Assembly (NCBI GenBank): GCA_052067355.1
Contig: JBQHQH010000033.1
Span: 1 to 26,205, forward strand
From: CABMKH01 sp040797625
GTDB taxonomy: Bacteria > Bacillota > Clostridia > Tissierellales > Tissierellaceae
Direction: 5' to 3'
DNA length: 26,205 bases
This document shows positions 7,292 to 17,023 of the stretch, one piece after another (the stretch's first letter is position 1; each line of letters starts with the position of its first letter). The translations under genes were made by a program, and so were the position numbers. Below the pieces are notes generated by a model. It was not told the origin of the DNA. It saw nothing but the letters and a program-made list of their open reading frames with translations, and made no database searches.

Positions 7292-10200
7292 ATGGAAATT
7301 AGAAAGATGTTTTACAATGAAATCGATAGAGACATCAAGGGAGTAATTAAAATTGGGCAAGAAGATGATACTAATATAAAGCAGGAACTAGAAGAGTATG
7401 TAATCACTAGGGAACTAAGTAAGCATTTAAATACATTTTTTGAGGCTTATAAAAAGGGATTAAATGATTATACTGATAAAATGGGTATATGGATTTCAGG
7501 TTTTTTTGGTTCAGGTAAAAGCCACTTGCTTAAGATAATATCTTATCTGTTGGAAAACAAAGAGATAGATGGGAAAAAGGCAACATCTTATTTTGATGAT
7601 AAGATAGAGGATCCGATGGCATTAGCAGATATGAAAAAAGTTGGTGATATGGGAAAACATACAGATGTTATTTTATTCAATATAGATTCTAAGGCAGACT
7701 CTACTTCCAAATCAAATAAAGACGCTATTGTACAAGTTTTCATGAAAGTATTTAATGAAATGCAAGGATTTTGTGCTTCATTACCTTGGTTAGCAGATCT
7801 AGAAAGGCAAATGGAAAAGGATGGAACTTATGAAGCTTTCCAAAATAAGTTCGAAGAACTATCGGGCAGCAAATGGATTGATGCTAGGGAAGACTTCTAC
7901 TTTGAGGAAGATAATATTATAGAGGCACTATCAACTACCACAAAAATGAGTGAAGAATCAGCAAGAAATTGGTTCAATAAGGCAGAAGAAAACTATTCCC
8001 TAAGTATAGAAAAGTTTGCCCAAAGAGTGAATGAATACATAGAGTCAAAAGGGAATAACCATCATGTAGTATTTTTGGTAGATGAAATTGGACAATATAT
8101 TGGTGAAGATGTTGGATTAATGCTAAATTTACAAACCGTTGTTGAGGATTTAGGCACCTATTGTGGAGGAAAAGCATGGGTTATTGTTACCTCTCAACAA
8201 GACATAGATTCTATTACCAAACTAAAGGGCAATGATTTTTCAAAAATTCAAGGAAGATTTAATACTAGACTTAATTTATCCTCTGCTAATGTAGACGAAG
8301 TTATAAAGAAAAGAATACTTAGAAAGACTGATATAGCAAAAGATACCTTAAGACTAAAATATCAGGATAAAGAATCCATACTAAAAAACCTAATTACATT
8401 TTCTACTGATACTGCAGAGATGAAAACCTATAAAAATGAAGAGGATTTTGCAGAAGTATATCCATTTGTCCCATATCAGTTTAATCTATTACAGTCGGTA
8501 TTTACAGGTATCAGACTCCATGGAGCAAGTGGAAAACATTTATCTGAAGGGGAGAGATCCTTACTTAGTGCTTTTCAAGAATCAGCAGTTAAATATATGG
8601 AAGAAGATATAGGAGTTCTTGTACCTTTTTCAGCATTTTATGAAACCGTAGAAGCATTTCTGGATTCTAATATTCGAAGTGTCATCCTAAAGGCAGAAGA
8701 TAATGAACGTTTAATTAAAGAAGATATAGAAGTATTAAAACTATTATTTTTAATTAAATATGTAAAGGAGATTCCTTCAAATATAGAAAATATAGCTACA
8801 TTAATGGTGAGTAATATTGATGAGGATAAGATAGAACTTAAAAAGAAAATTGAAGAATCCTTAAAGAGATTACTAAAAGAAACTTTAATCCAAAAGAATG
8901 GTAATGAATATATATTCCTTACCCATGAGGAACAGGATGTAAATAAGGAGATACAGCATATTGCAATTGACATGGGCGATACAATTTTAAAAATTGGTGA
9001 AGAAATTTTTGATGGTATTTACAATGAAAAAAAGTATAGATATAATGCCAGATATCATTTTGATTTTAACAAGATAATTGATGATAGACTTTTATCTTCA
9101 CAAAAAAGTGAAATGGGTCTGAAAATAATCACTCCTTACTATGATACAGGGGTTGAACTAACAGAACAAGAGTTAAAGATGATGTCTGCTAGAGAAAATA
9201 ATTTAATTGTAAAACTTCCTATGGACACCACATTTTTAGAAGAAATGGAAGATATATTAAAGATACAAACCTATTTATTAAGAAAGGGAGGTTCTACTTC
9301 TACTTTAGAAATAGAGGAAATAAGAATCAGAAAATCTAGGGAAGTTACAGAAAGAAAAGAAAGAGTGACAAATTTATTAATTGAAGCACTAAGGTCAGCA
9401 GAGCTTTATGCAAACTCACAAAAACTCGATATAAAGTCAAAAAATCCGACGGAACGAATCAATGAAGGTTTTAAACTTCTTATAGAGAGTATGTATAGTA
9501 AGTTAAACTATATTACTACCTTCATAGAAAGTAATAAAGATTTAAATGATATTTTATTAGAAGATAATATTCAGATAAAACTTACTGATGATATCCCTAA
9601 TAAATTGGCGGTAGATGAAGTAGATAACTATATAGAAAGAAATACAGAAAGAAACATTCCTATGACATTAAAATCTATTGTGAACCTATATGAAAAACCA
9701 CCCTATGGTTGGAAAGACATGGATATCAAGGGAATAGTACTAAGATTATTTAAAGATCAAAAGATAAGGTTGGAATTAGGTGGCGAATACCTAGATACAA
9801 CAGATAAAAATCTAATAGACTATTTAACAAAAAGAGAGTATCAAGATAGATTAGTTATTAAAAAGAGAGTAAAGACCCCTTCTATATATATTAATAATGT
9901 AAAGGATTTAGCCAAGGAGGTATTTGGAATCGCGGCACTACCTAGTGATGAAGATGGATTAATGAAAAAATTTAAAGATTTATGTACAAATGAACTAAAA
10001 ATGAGAAATGTGGATACAAATGACTATGGCATTCAATTTTTACTTGAGCAATATAAAAATAACAAATATTATCCTGGAAAAGATGTATTAGAAAATGGAG
10101 AGAAACTATTTGAAGAAATAATTAGGATAAAAGATGTAAAAGAGTTTTATGAAAAAGTATATGAACTAAAGGGCGATCTATTAGACTATGAAGAAGAAGT

Positions 10201-10879
10201 ATTTGATGTAAAGAAATTCTTTAAAAACCAAAAAAAAGAATTTGATAAAGCGGTGCATCAACTAAACATATATGGAAAAAATAAAACCTATGTTGTAGAT
10301 GCCGAAACTAGGGAAGTTATAGGGGAGATTGAGAAAATCGTAAAATCTAAAGAACCTTACTCACAAATCCATAGATTGCCAAATTTAGTAGATGAATTTA
10401 TAAATCATTTTATTGAATTATTAGAAGTAGAATGCAAGCCAATTCGCCTTGTAATAGAAAGTGATAGAAAAATGGTATTAGATGAGATTGAACTCTATAA
10501 TTTCAATGAAGAATTAGGGGATAAATGTAAATCAAAATTTGATGATTTGCTAGAACGTTTAGATACTGCAAATAATTTCTATGAAGCAATAGCCATGAAA
10601 GAAGAATCAGATAGAATCAAAATTCGTTGTTTTGATGAAATAGAAAAGGAAAATGAAAAAAGAAAGCCTAAACCAGGAAAACAAGCATCAGAAATAGTTC
10701 ATGACAATCAGGCAACAGAAGAATATAGAACAAAGACAGTAAAAAATATTAGTATAACTAATATCCTTCATGGTGCCAAGGTAATAGAGACTATAGATGA
10801 TATAGATGAAGTTCTAGAGCAGATAAGAAAGGCATTGCAAGAGGAACTAAATGATGACACAAAACTAAAACTCATCTAA
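7292..10879 (+). CDS. brxC: BREX P-loop ATPase BrxC
   Basis: The 1195-residue length is normal for BrxC (about 1,200). The N-terminal ATPase shows Walker A GFFGSGKSH (residues 70-78) and Walker B VVFLVDEIGQYIG with D264 and E265. The STAND/AAA+-like core continues through WVIVTSQQDID and the sensor segment IQGRFNTRLNL. KMFYNEIDRDIKGVIKIGQ at the very start is typical of the family. The long C-terminal half is helical and highly charged. BrxC is essential for both modification and defence in type 1 BREX and is thought to form the large regulatory core with PglZ and PglX. The reading frame is intact. AGAGGAGG lies nine bases upstream of the ATG, and pglX starts 17 bases downstream. Confidence 0.95.
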   Translation: MEIRKMFYNEIDRDIKGVIKIGQEDDTNIKQELEEYVITRELSKHLNTFFEAYKKGLNDYTDKMGIWISGFFGSGKSHLLKIISYLLENKEIDGKKATSYFDDKIEDPMALADMKKVGDMGKHTDVILFNIDSKADSTSKSNKDAIVQVFMKVFNEMQGFCASLPWLADLERQMEKDGTYEAFQNKFEELSGSKWIDAREDFYFEEDNIIEALSTTTKMSEESARNWFNKAEENYSLSIEKFAQRVNEYIESKGNNHHVVFLVDEIGQYIGEDVGLMLNLQTVVEDLGTYCGGKAWVIVTSQQDIDSITKLKGNDFSKIQGRFNTRLNLSSANVDEVIKKRILRKTDIAKDTLRLKYQDKESILKNLITFSTDTAEMKTYKNEEDFAEVYPFVPYQFNLLQSVFTGIRLHGASGKHLSEGERSLLSAFQESAVKYMEEDIGVLVPFSAFYETVEAFLDSNIRSVILKAEDNERLIKEDIEVLKLLFLIKYVKEIPSNIENIATLMVSNIDEDKIELKKKIEESLKRLLKETLIQKNGNEYIFLTHEEQDVNKEIQHIAIDMGDTILKIGEEIFDGIYNEKKYRYNARYHFDFNKIIDDRLLSSQKSEMGLKIITPYYDTGVELTEQELKMMSARENNLIVKLPMDTTFLEEMEDILKIQTYLLRKGGSTSTLEIEEIRIRKSREVTERKERVTNLLIEALRSAELYANSQKLDIKSKNPTERINEGFKLLIESMYSKLNYITTFIESNKDLNDILLEDNIQIKLTDDIPNKLAVDEVDNYIERNTERNIPMTLKSIVNLYEKPPYGWKDMDIKGIVLRLFKDQKIRLELGGEYLDTTDKNLIDYLTKREYQDRLVIKKRVKTPSIYINNVKDLAKEVFGIAALPSDEDGLMKKFKDLCTNELKMRNVDTNDYGIQFLLEQYKNNKYYPGKDVLENGEKLFEEIIRIKDVKEFYEKVYELKGDLLDYEEEVFDVKKFFKNQKKEFDKAVHQLNIYGKNKTYVVDAETREVIGEIEKIVKSKEPYSQIHRLPNLVDEFINHFIELLEVECKPIRLVIESDRKMVLDEIELYNFNEELGDKCKSKFDDLLERLDTANNFYEAIAMKEESDRIKIRCFDEIEKENEKRKPKPGKQASEIVHDNQATEEYRTKTVKNISITNILHGAKVIETIDDIDEVLEQIRKALQEELNDDTKLKLI

Positions 10880-10896
10880 AATAGGGGGAATACAAA

Positions 10897-13800
10897 GTGG
10901 ATAAATCAGCAATAAAAAACTTTGCAGTAAAAGCAAGGAATAAACTCATTGAAGATATAACTCAAAAAGCCTATGAGCTAGGGATTACTGAAAAAGAAAT
11001 AAAAGATATAGAGACCTTTGAAGGTGGATTTAAAGTCAAAGGCCTTGAGAATAGTAGAATCTATAAAGGATATGAGATAAAACAAAGAGAAAAGTTAATC
11101 GCTAATATAAAAGATAAAGGATTTGAGCAAATAGTAGAAGAAGTAGCCTATACATGGTTTAACCGTTTTATAGCCCTTAGATTTATGGAGGTAAACGAAT
11201 ATCTTCCTACAGGAGTTAGGGTACTATCCTCCATAGAAGAAGGGAAAATAGAGCCGGATATAATAAAAGAAGCTTTAAATGTAGATTTTGATTTAAAAGG
11301 TAAAGACTATGCTGAATATAAGGAAGTAGTATATAGACTTATGGACTCTAATGATATAGATGATTTATATAGATACCTATTAGTAAAACAATGTAATCAA
11401 TTAGGCAGTATTATGCCAATGGTTTTTGAAGAAATATCAGATTATACAGAACTACTGCTTCCAGACCATTTACTAGAAGAAGGATCTGTAATCAGAGATT
11501 TAGTAGAGTTCATCCAAGAAGATGACTATAAAGATCAAGTGGAGATTATAGGATGGATGTATCAATACTATATTTCAGAAAAAAAGGATGAAGTATTTGC
11601 AGGACTAAAGAAGAACCAAAAAATTACTAAGGAAAATATCCCTGCTGCTACACAACTCTTTACACCAAAATGGATTGCAAAATATATGGTGGAAAATTCA
11701 CTAGGAAGACTATGGCTAGAATCTCATCCAGATGAAGAATTACAATCAAAATGGAAGTATTACTTAGAAGAAGCTGAACAGGACGAGGAAGTACAAAAAA
11801 AACTAGATGAACTAAAAGATCCTAACTTAAACCCAGAAGATATCAAGGTACTAGATCCTAGTATGGGATCTGGCCACATTTTAGTTTATGCCTTTGATGT
11901 ACTTTATGATATTTATCTAAAAGCCAATTACTCTGAAAGAGATATACCAAGATTAATACTAGAAAAAAATCTATATGGTCTAGATATAGACGATAGAGCA
12001 GGACAATTAGCATCATTTGCACTAATGATGAAAGCAAGGAGTAAAAATAGAAGGATATTTAGGAAAAAGTTAGATTTAAATGTTTGCTCTATACAAGAAA
12101 ATAATGGTATTCCAAAGGAAGCCATAGAGTTTTTTGCTAATGGAGATAAAAGGTTAAAGCAAGATATAGAATATTTAGTTGAAGTATTTTATGATGCAAA
12201 GGAATATGGATCTATCTTGGATGTAAAGAAAGTTGATTTTGATGCTATAGACAGAAGAGTAGAAGAAATAAGAAATGGAGAAACACTCGATTTATATGAG
12301 TTACAGTATAGAGAGATTATATTAGATAAATTGTCTGACCTTATTAAACAGGGAAGGATAATGAGTGATAAGTATGATGTAGTTTGTACTAATCCGCCAT
12401 ATATGGGGAATGGTGGTATGAATGGGAAGTTAAAGGAATATCTAAATAAAAATTATAAAGATACGAGTAAAGACTTGAGTACAGTATTTATGGAATGTTC
12501 AAGTATATTTTTAAAAGATAATGGTTTTTTATCTATGATAAATATACCTACTTGGATGTTTTTATATTCTTATAGAAATATGAGGAGGAAAATTATAGAT
12601 AAAAATACAATTGTTAATCTATTACATTTAGGCAGAGGTATATTTGGTTCTGATTTTGGAACAGTTGCATTTATTATAAACAAAAAACAAATTGCACAGT
12701 ACAAAGGATATTATAAGAGATTTTTTATAGAACATGTTAAAGTAGAAAGTTTGGAAAAAAAGAGAAGTAAATTTTTTGCTAATGATGGAATCTATTTTGC
12801 GTCCCAAGAGAAGTTTAAAAAGATAATTGGGACACCAATAGCCTATTGGATAAACAATTCTTATATAAGTGTTTTTGAAAAAAATAAAAAACTGAAGGAT
12901 TATGCAATTTTATTTGAGGGACTTAAAACAAGAAATAATGATCGTTTTTTAAGGCTATGGTATGAGGTGGAATGCGATAATTTTTGTGGATGGAAACCTT
13001 ATAGTAAGGGTGGAGAATTTAGGAGATGGTATGGTAACAATAACTACATAATTAAGTGGCATGATGATGGCAAAGATGTTAAGTCATTCAAAAAGTCTAG
13101 TGGGGCTAATTTTATGAGTTATTTTGAGGATACAATTACATGGTCAGCAGTAACCAGTTATAAATTTTCCACCAGATATATAAATAATTCTATATTTGGT
13201 GGGGGAGGCTCTGGAATAGTTGATTTTAAGGGTGTTGATTTCAAATACATTTTAGGGTTGTTAAATTCAAATGTTGTGAATGAAATATTAAATATATTTG
13301 GGACTGCTCTTAATTATGAAGTGGGTATTGTTGGAGAAATTCCAATAATTATAGATCAGAAGTATGAAAAAAGAATTAAAGACGCTGTAGAATATAATTT
13401 GGGTATCTCAAAAACTGACTGGGACTCCTTTGAAACCTCATGGGATTTTCAATATCATCCATTATTAAGGTATTCAGCATTTAAAAATGACTTTGATGCC
13501 AATAAAATGGAAACAGCCTTTGATAGATGGACAGATTTCACTAATGAACAATTTGCCCAACTAAAATACAACGAAGAAGAACTAAACCGAATTTTTATTG
13601 ATATCTATGGTCTTCAGGATGAACTTACTCCTGAAGTAGAAGATAAGGATATTACCATTAGCAAAGCAGATAGAGAAAGAGATATTAAATCCTTTATTTC
13701 CTATGCTGTAGGTTGTATGTTTGGACGATACTCTTTAGATGAAGAAGGCCTAGTTTATGCAGGTGGAGAATTTGATATAGATAGATATAAAACTTTTATC

Positions 13801-14433
13801 CCCACAAAAGATAATATTTTAGTTATAGCAGATGATGATTATTTCGAAGATGATATTGTTAATAGATTTGTAGACTTTGTAGAGATAACCTTTGGAAAAG
13901 AAACACTAGAGGAAAATCTAGATTATATTGCAGAAACATTAGGACAAAAGACCACAGAAACTTCTAGACAAGCCATTACAAGATATTTCCTAAAGGATTT
14001 CTATAAAGACCATGTGAGAACTTATCAGAAACGACCTATTTATTGGCTATTTGATAGTGGTAAACAAGATGGATTTAAGGTCCTTATATATATGCATAGA
14101 TATGATATGTCTACTGTAGCTAGGGTTAGGATTGATTATCTTCATAGATTACAGAGAATGTATGAGGCTGAAATGGATAGATTGGATTTTATAATTGATT
14201 CAGAACTACCTGCAAGAGAAAAAACTAGTGCAAGGAAGAAAAAAGATAAAATAAATAAACAGATAGAAGAATGTTTAATCTATGATCAGGTAATAGCACA
14301 TATTGCCCATCAGAGAATAGAAATAGATTTAGATGATGGAGTAAAGCATAACTATGATTTATTCCAAGGGGTAGAGGTACCTCAAGGAGAAGGTAGAAAG
14401 CCTCTAAAGGCAGATCTACTCTCTAAGATATAG
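10897..14433 (+). CDS. pglX: BREX N6-adenine methyltransferase PglX
   Basis: This 1178-residue type 1 PglX has a class I methyltransferase core: SAM-binding motif DPSMGSGH at residues 320-327 and catalytic NPPY at 499-502, both diagnostic of gamma-type N6-adenine enzymes. The N-terminal region (FAVKARNKLIEDI, then WFNRFIALRFMEVNEYLP) is conserved in the family. The region after NPPY, about residues 505-830, is the variable target-recognition part, and it looks more T-rich and less conserved than its flanks. PglX modifies one strand of an asymmetric site to mark host DNA. GTG is the start, with AGGGGG placed well upstream. No lesion is visible, so host methylation should be possible. Confidence 0.95.
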   Translation: MDKSAIKNFAVKARNKLIEDITQKAYELGITEKEIKDIETFEGGFKVKGLENSRIYKGYEIKQREKLIANIKDKGFEQIVEEVAYTWFNRFIALRFMEVNEYLPTGVRVLSSIEEGKIEPDIIKEALNVDFDLKGKDYAEYKEVVYRLMDSNDIDDLYRYLLVKQCNQLGSIMPMVFEEISDYTELLLPDHLLEEGSVIRDLVEFIQEDDYKDQVEIIGWMYQYYISEKKDEVFAGLKKNQKITKENIPAATQLFTPKWIAKYMVENSLGRLWLESHPDEELQSKWKYYLEEAEQDEEVQKKLDELKDPNLNPEDIKVLDPSMGSGHILVYAFDVLYDIYLKANYSERDIPRLILEKNLYGLDIDDRAGQLASFALMMKARSKNRRIFRKKLDLNVCSIQENNGIPKEAIEFFANGDKRLKQDIEYLVEVFYDAKEYGSILDVKKVDFDAIDRRVEEIRNGETLDLYELQYREIILDKLSDLIKQGRIMSDKYDVVCTNPPYMGNGGMNGKLKEYLNKNYKDTSKDLSTVFMECSSIFLKDNGFLSMINIPTWMFLYSYRNMRRKIIDKNTIVNLLHLGRGIFGSDFGTVAFIINKKQIAQYKGYYKRFFIEHVKVESLEKKRSKFFANDGIYFASQEKFKKIIGTPIAYWINNSYISVFEKNKKLKDYAILFEGLKTRNNDRFLRLWYEVECDNFCGWKPYSKGGEFRRWYGNNNYIIKWHDDGKDVKSFKKSSGANFMSYFEDTITWSAVTSYKFSTRYINNSIFGGGGSGIVDFKGVDFKYILGLLNSNVVNEILNIFGTALNYEVGIVGEIPIIIDQKYEKRIKDAVEYNLGISKTDWDSFETSWDFQYHPLLRYSAFKNDFDANKMETAFDRWTDFTNEQFAQLKYNEEELNRIFIDIYGLQDELTPEVEDKDITISKADRERDIKSFISYAVGCMFGRYSLDEEGLVYAGGEFDIDRYKTFIPTKDNILVIADDDYFEDDIVNRFVDFVEITFGKETLEENLDYIAETLGQKTTETSRQAITRYFLKDFYKDHVRTYQKRPIYWLFDSGKQDGFKVLIYMHRYDMSTVARVRIDYLHRLQRMYEAEMDRLDFIIDSELPAREKTSARKKKDKINKQIEECLIYDQVIAHIAHQRIEIDLDDGVKHNYDLFQGVEVPQGEGRKPLKADLLSKI

Positions 14434-14449
14434 AAAAGAAGGTGAAAAA

Positions 14450-17002
14450 ATGAATCTATCAGAAATAAAAAAAATACTAGAAGAAAATTTAAATCAGGAA
14501 CCTTCCAATGGGAAGATAAGAAATATTGTTTTTTGGTATGATGGAGAGTCAGAATTTGTAGAAGACATCAAGAGTTTAGAATTAGAGAATGCCAAAATTT
14601 TTCACCTTACTGATAACAACAAATTATATATAAAGTATTTATTAGAAAAAGAGGATATAGAATCAAATTATCTAATATATTCTCCGAAGCCAAGACCAAT
14701 TCCTAGAGAGAATTGGCTTTTGGATATCGAGAAATATAGTGAAGAATTTTCTACAGATAAGACAACTGTTATTATGAGGGATTTAGGTGTTAAGGATGAA
14801 ACACTACGAAATGTATTTAAAAAGTATATAAAATTCTTTGGTAATAAAGAAAGATATGAGAGATTTGCCTCTTATAATATAGAAGTATATACTGAAGAAA
14901 AGATAGATATTGCAGTTCTATCCACTCTTTGTAAATTGCAGATGGCAGACTTTGAATTAGTAGTAAAGACTTTATTAATGGATAAAATAGAAGAAAATAA
15001 GATAATGGAGGAAATAGTAAAGTTTGGAGATATAACAGCTCTTTGGAATCTATTAGAAAAACAATATGGTTATCATTTTGAAGAAAACAGCCTAGATCAG
15101 TTGATGATAATGCTTTTAGTAACCAATCTAAGTTATAAACTTGAAACAAAAGTTCCTAAGACCTGGGAAAGATTTATTTCATCCAAAGTAGCTGATTCCA
15201 TAGTATTTATTGATCATTTTATGAGCCATTCTATTGATAGTAAATCTTACAATAAAATATCAAATCATATAGGGCAGAAGTTGAATATTCGAGATTATAT
15301 CTCAAAATGGGATATTGAAGACTATATAGAATGTGACACATTTAAAGATTTTGATGATGAAATTATAACGAAACTTATTACTAGTCTAGTTGAAAATGTA
15401 GGAGAATATGAAAAGTATAGAAAGATTATCAATAAAAGAAGAACTAGCCATTGGTTTAGTCAATTAAGTAATGAATATGATGCCATTTATTATGCAATGG
15501 AGATTTTAAGATTAGAAAAAGAATTAGAGAAAAATATCAAAGGAGCTACTACTTATGAAATGGTAGATAACTATACTAAGTCCTATTACTTATTTGATAC
15601 TTTCTATAGAAAATTCTATATATCTTACGATAGAATTGATGATAAAGAGAAATTTTACAAACTTATGGAAGTAGTTGAAAATACTTATACTAATTGGTAT
15701 TTGGAGGAATTATCCATTAAGTGGTCAGGGCTCGTTGAAGATGAATTAAAGAATGATATCCGAATTAGTGGGCTTACAAAACAACAAGAGTTTTATGAAA
15801 CCTATATAGCATCTCATATGCGAAAGGATGAAAGAGTCTTTGTTATTATATCAGATGCTTTAAGATATGAAGCTGCAAAGGAATTTAGTGATATCATAAA
15901 TAGAGATAGACAAGGAAAATCAGAGATATTCTTTATGCAGGGGGTTATACCATCTTATACTAAATTGGGTATGGCATCCTTATTGCCACATAAAAAGATA
16001 GAAATAAGTGATAATGGGGATATTGTAGTAGATGGTATAAACTCTTCTGGTACGATAAATAGAGGAAAAATACTCTTTAATCATATAAATGAATCAGTGG
16101 CTATTCAATACAATGATGTTAAAGACATGAAACGTTCAGGATATAAAGAGACCTTTGGAGGAAAAAGGTTAATCTATATCTATCATGATGTAATAGATGC
16201 CATAGGGGATAAGGCTAGTACAGAGCGGGATGTATTTGAAGCAGTAGAAAAGACCATTGATGATTTAAATAATTTAATTAAAAGCCTTGTAAATAATGTA
16301 AGTGCTACTAATATCTACATTACAGCAGATCATGGTTTTATTTATAGAAGGTCACCTCTTCAGGAATTTGATAAGATGGATAAACTAGGTGTGAAAGCTA
16401 TAGACAAGGGAAGAAGGTATATATTGACAGAAGAAAATTCAGAAGAACAAGGGATATTATCTTTATCTATGAAGTATTTACTTGGAGAAGGTACAAGTTT
16501 AAATGCAGTCATACCAAAAGGTGTCACAAGATTTAAAATACAGGGAGCAGGAGATAACTATGTCCATGGTGGAGTAGCTCTACAGGAAATAATGATACCT
16601 GTTATAAAGTATAAAAATATTAGAAAAGAAGAGTTTAAATCATCTAAAGTAGAAGTCAAACTTACTAATATTTCTAGAAAGATTACAAATAGAATAACCT
16701 ATTTAGAGTTCTTCCAAACTGAGAAAGTAGAAGATAAGAAGATACCTATAACTCTTAAACTTTATTTTGTAGATGAAGAAGGTAATAGAATATCAAATGA
16801 AAATATTATCATAGCAGATAGTAGATCATCTAAGCCAGAAGATCGTAATTTTAGAGAAAAATTCACCTTAAAAGATCAGGTATATGATAAATCAAAAAAA
16901 TATTATTTGATTATGGAAGATGAGAATGAAACTGTAGAAAAAATCTATGATAAAACACCATTCATGATTGATTTAGCCATTACTAATGATTTTGGATTTT
17001 AA
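14450..17002 (+). CDS. pglZ: BREX alkaline-phosphatase-fold protein PglZ
   Basis: The 850-residue length and domain order match type 1 PglZ. The N-terminal half (NLSEIKKILEENL, then IVFWYDGESEFVEDI) is the conserved PglZ opening. The C-terminal alkaline phosphatase superfamily domain carries metal-site motifs ISDALRYEAAKEF (D469) and TADHGFIYRR (D627, H628). VPKGVTRFKIQG-like and YVHGGVALQEIMIPVI segments close the domain. PglZ is essential for type 1 BREX and binds the other core subunits; its enzymatic role is still discussed. AGAAGGTG precedes the ATG, and only 16 bases separate it from pglX. The reading frame is intact. Confidence 0.95.
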   Translation: MNLSEIKKILEENLNQEPSNGKIRNIVFWYDGESEFVEDIKSLELENAKIFHLTDNNKLYIKYLLEKEDIESNYLIYSPKPRPIPRENWLLDIEKYSEEFSTDKTTVIMRDLGVKDETLRNVFKKYIKFFGNKERYERFASYNIEVYTEEKIDIAVLSTLCKLQMADFELVVKTLLMDKIEENKIMEEIVKFGDITALWNLLEKQYGYHFEENSLDQLMIMLLVTNLSYKLETKVPKTWERFISSKVADSIVFIDHFMSHSIDSKSYNKISNHIGQKLNIRDYISKWDIEDYIECDTFKDFDDEIITKLITSLVENVGEYEKYRKIINKRRTSHWFSQLSNEYDAIYYAMEILRLEKELEKNIKGATTYEMVDNYTKSYYLFDTFYRKFYISYDRIDDKEKFYKLMEVVENTYTNWYLEELSIKWSGLVEDELKNDIRISGLTKQQEFYETYIASHMRKDERVFVIISDALRYEAAKEFSDIINRDRQGKSEIFFMQGVIPSYTKLGMASLLPHKKIEISDNGDIVVDGINSSGTINRGKILFNHINESVAIQYNDVKDMKRSGYKETFGGKRLIYIYHDVIDAIGDKASTERDVFEAVEKTIDDLNNLIKSLVNNVSATNIYITADHGFIYRRSPLQEFDKMDKLGVKAIDKGRRYILTEENSEEQGILSLSMKYLLGEGTSLNAVIPKGVTRFKIQGAGDNYVHGGVALQEIMIPVIKYKNIRKEEFKSSKVEVKLTNISRKITNRITYLEFFQTEKVEDKKIPITLKLYFVDEEGNRISNENIIIADSRSSKPEDRNFREKFTLKDQVYDKSKKYYLIMEDENETVEKIYDKTPFMIDLAITNDFGF

Positions 17003-17023
17003 AAAATATAAGTAGGTGAAACT

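Noticed and set aside
7292..10879. A wholly new system in place of BREX
   Set aside because: Gene order, lengths and motifs match type 1 BREX throughout; the novelty lies in the broken brxL and its neighbours, not in the core genes.
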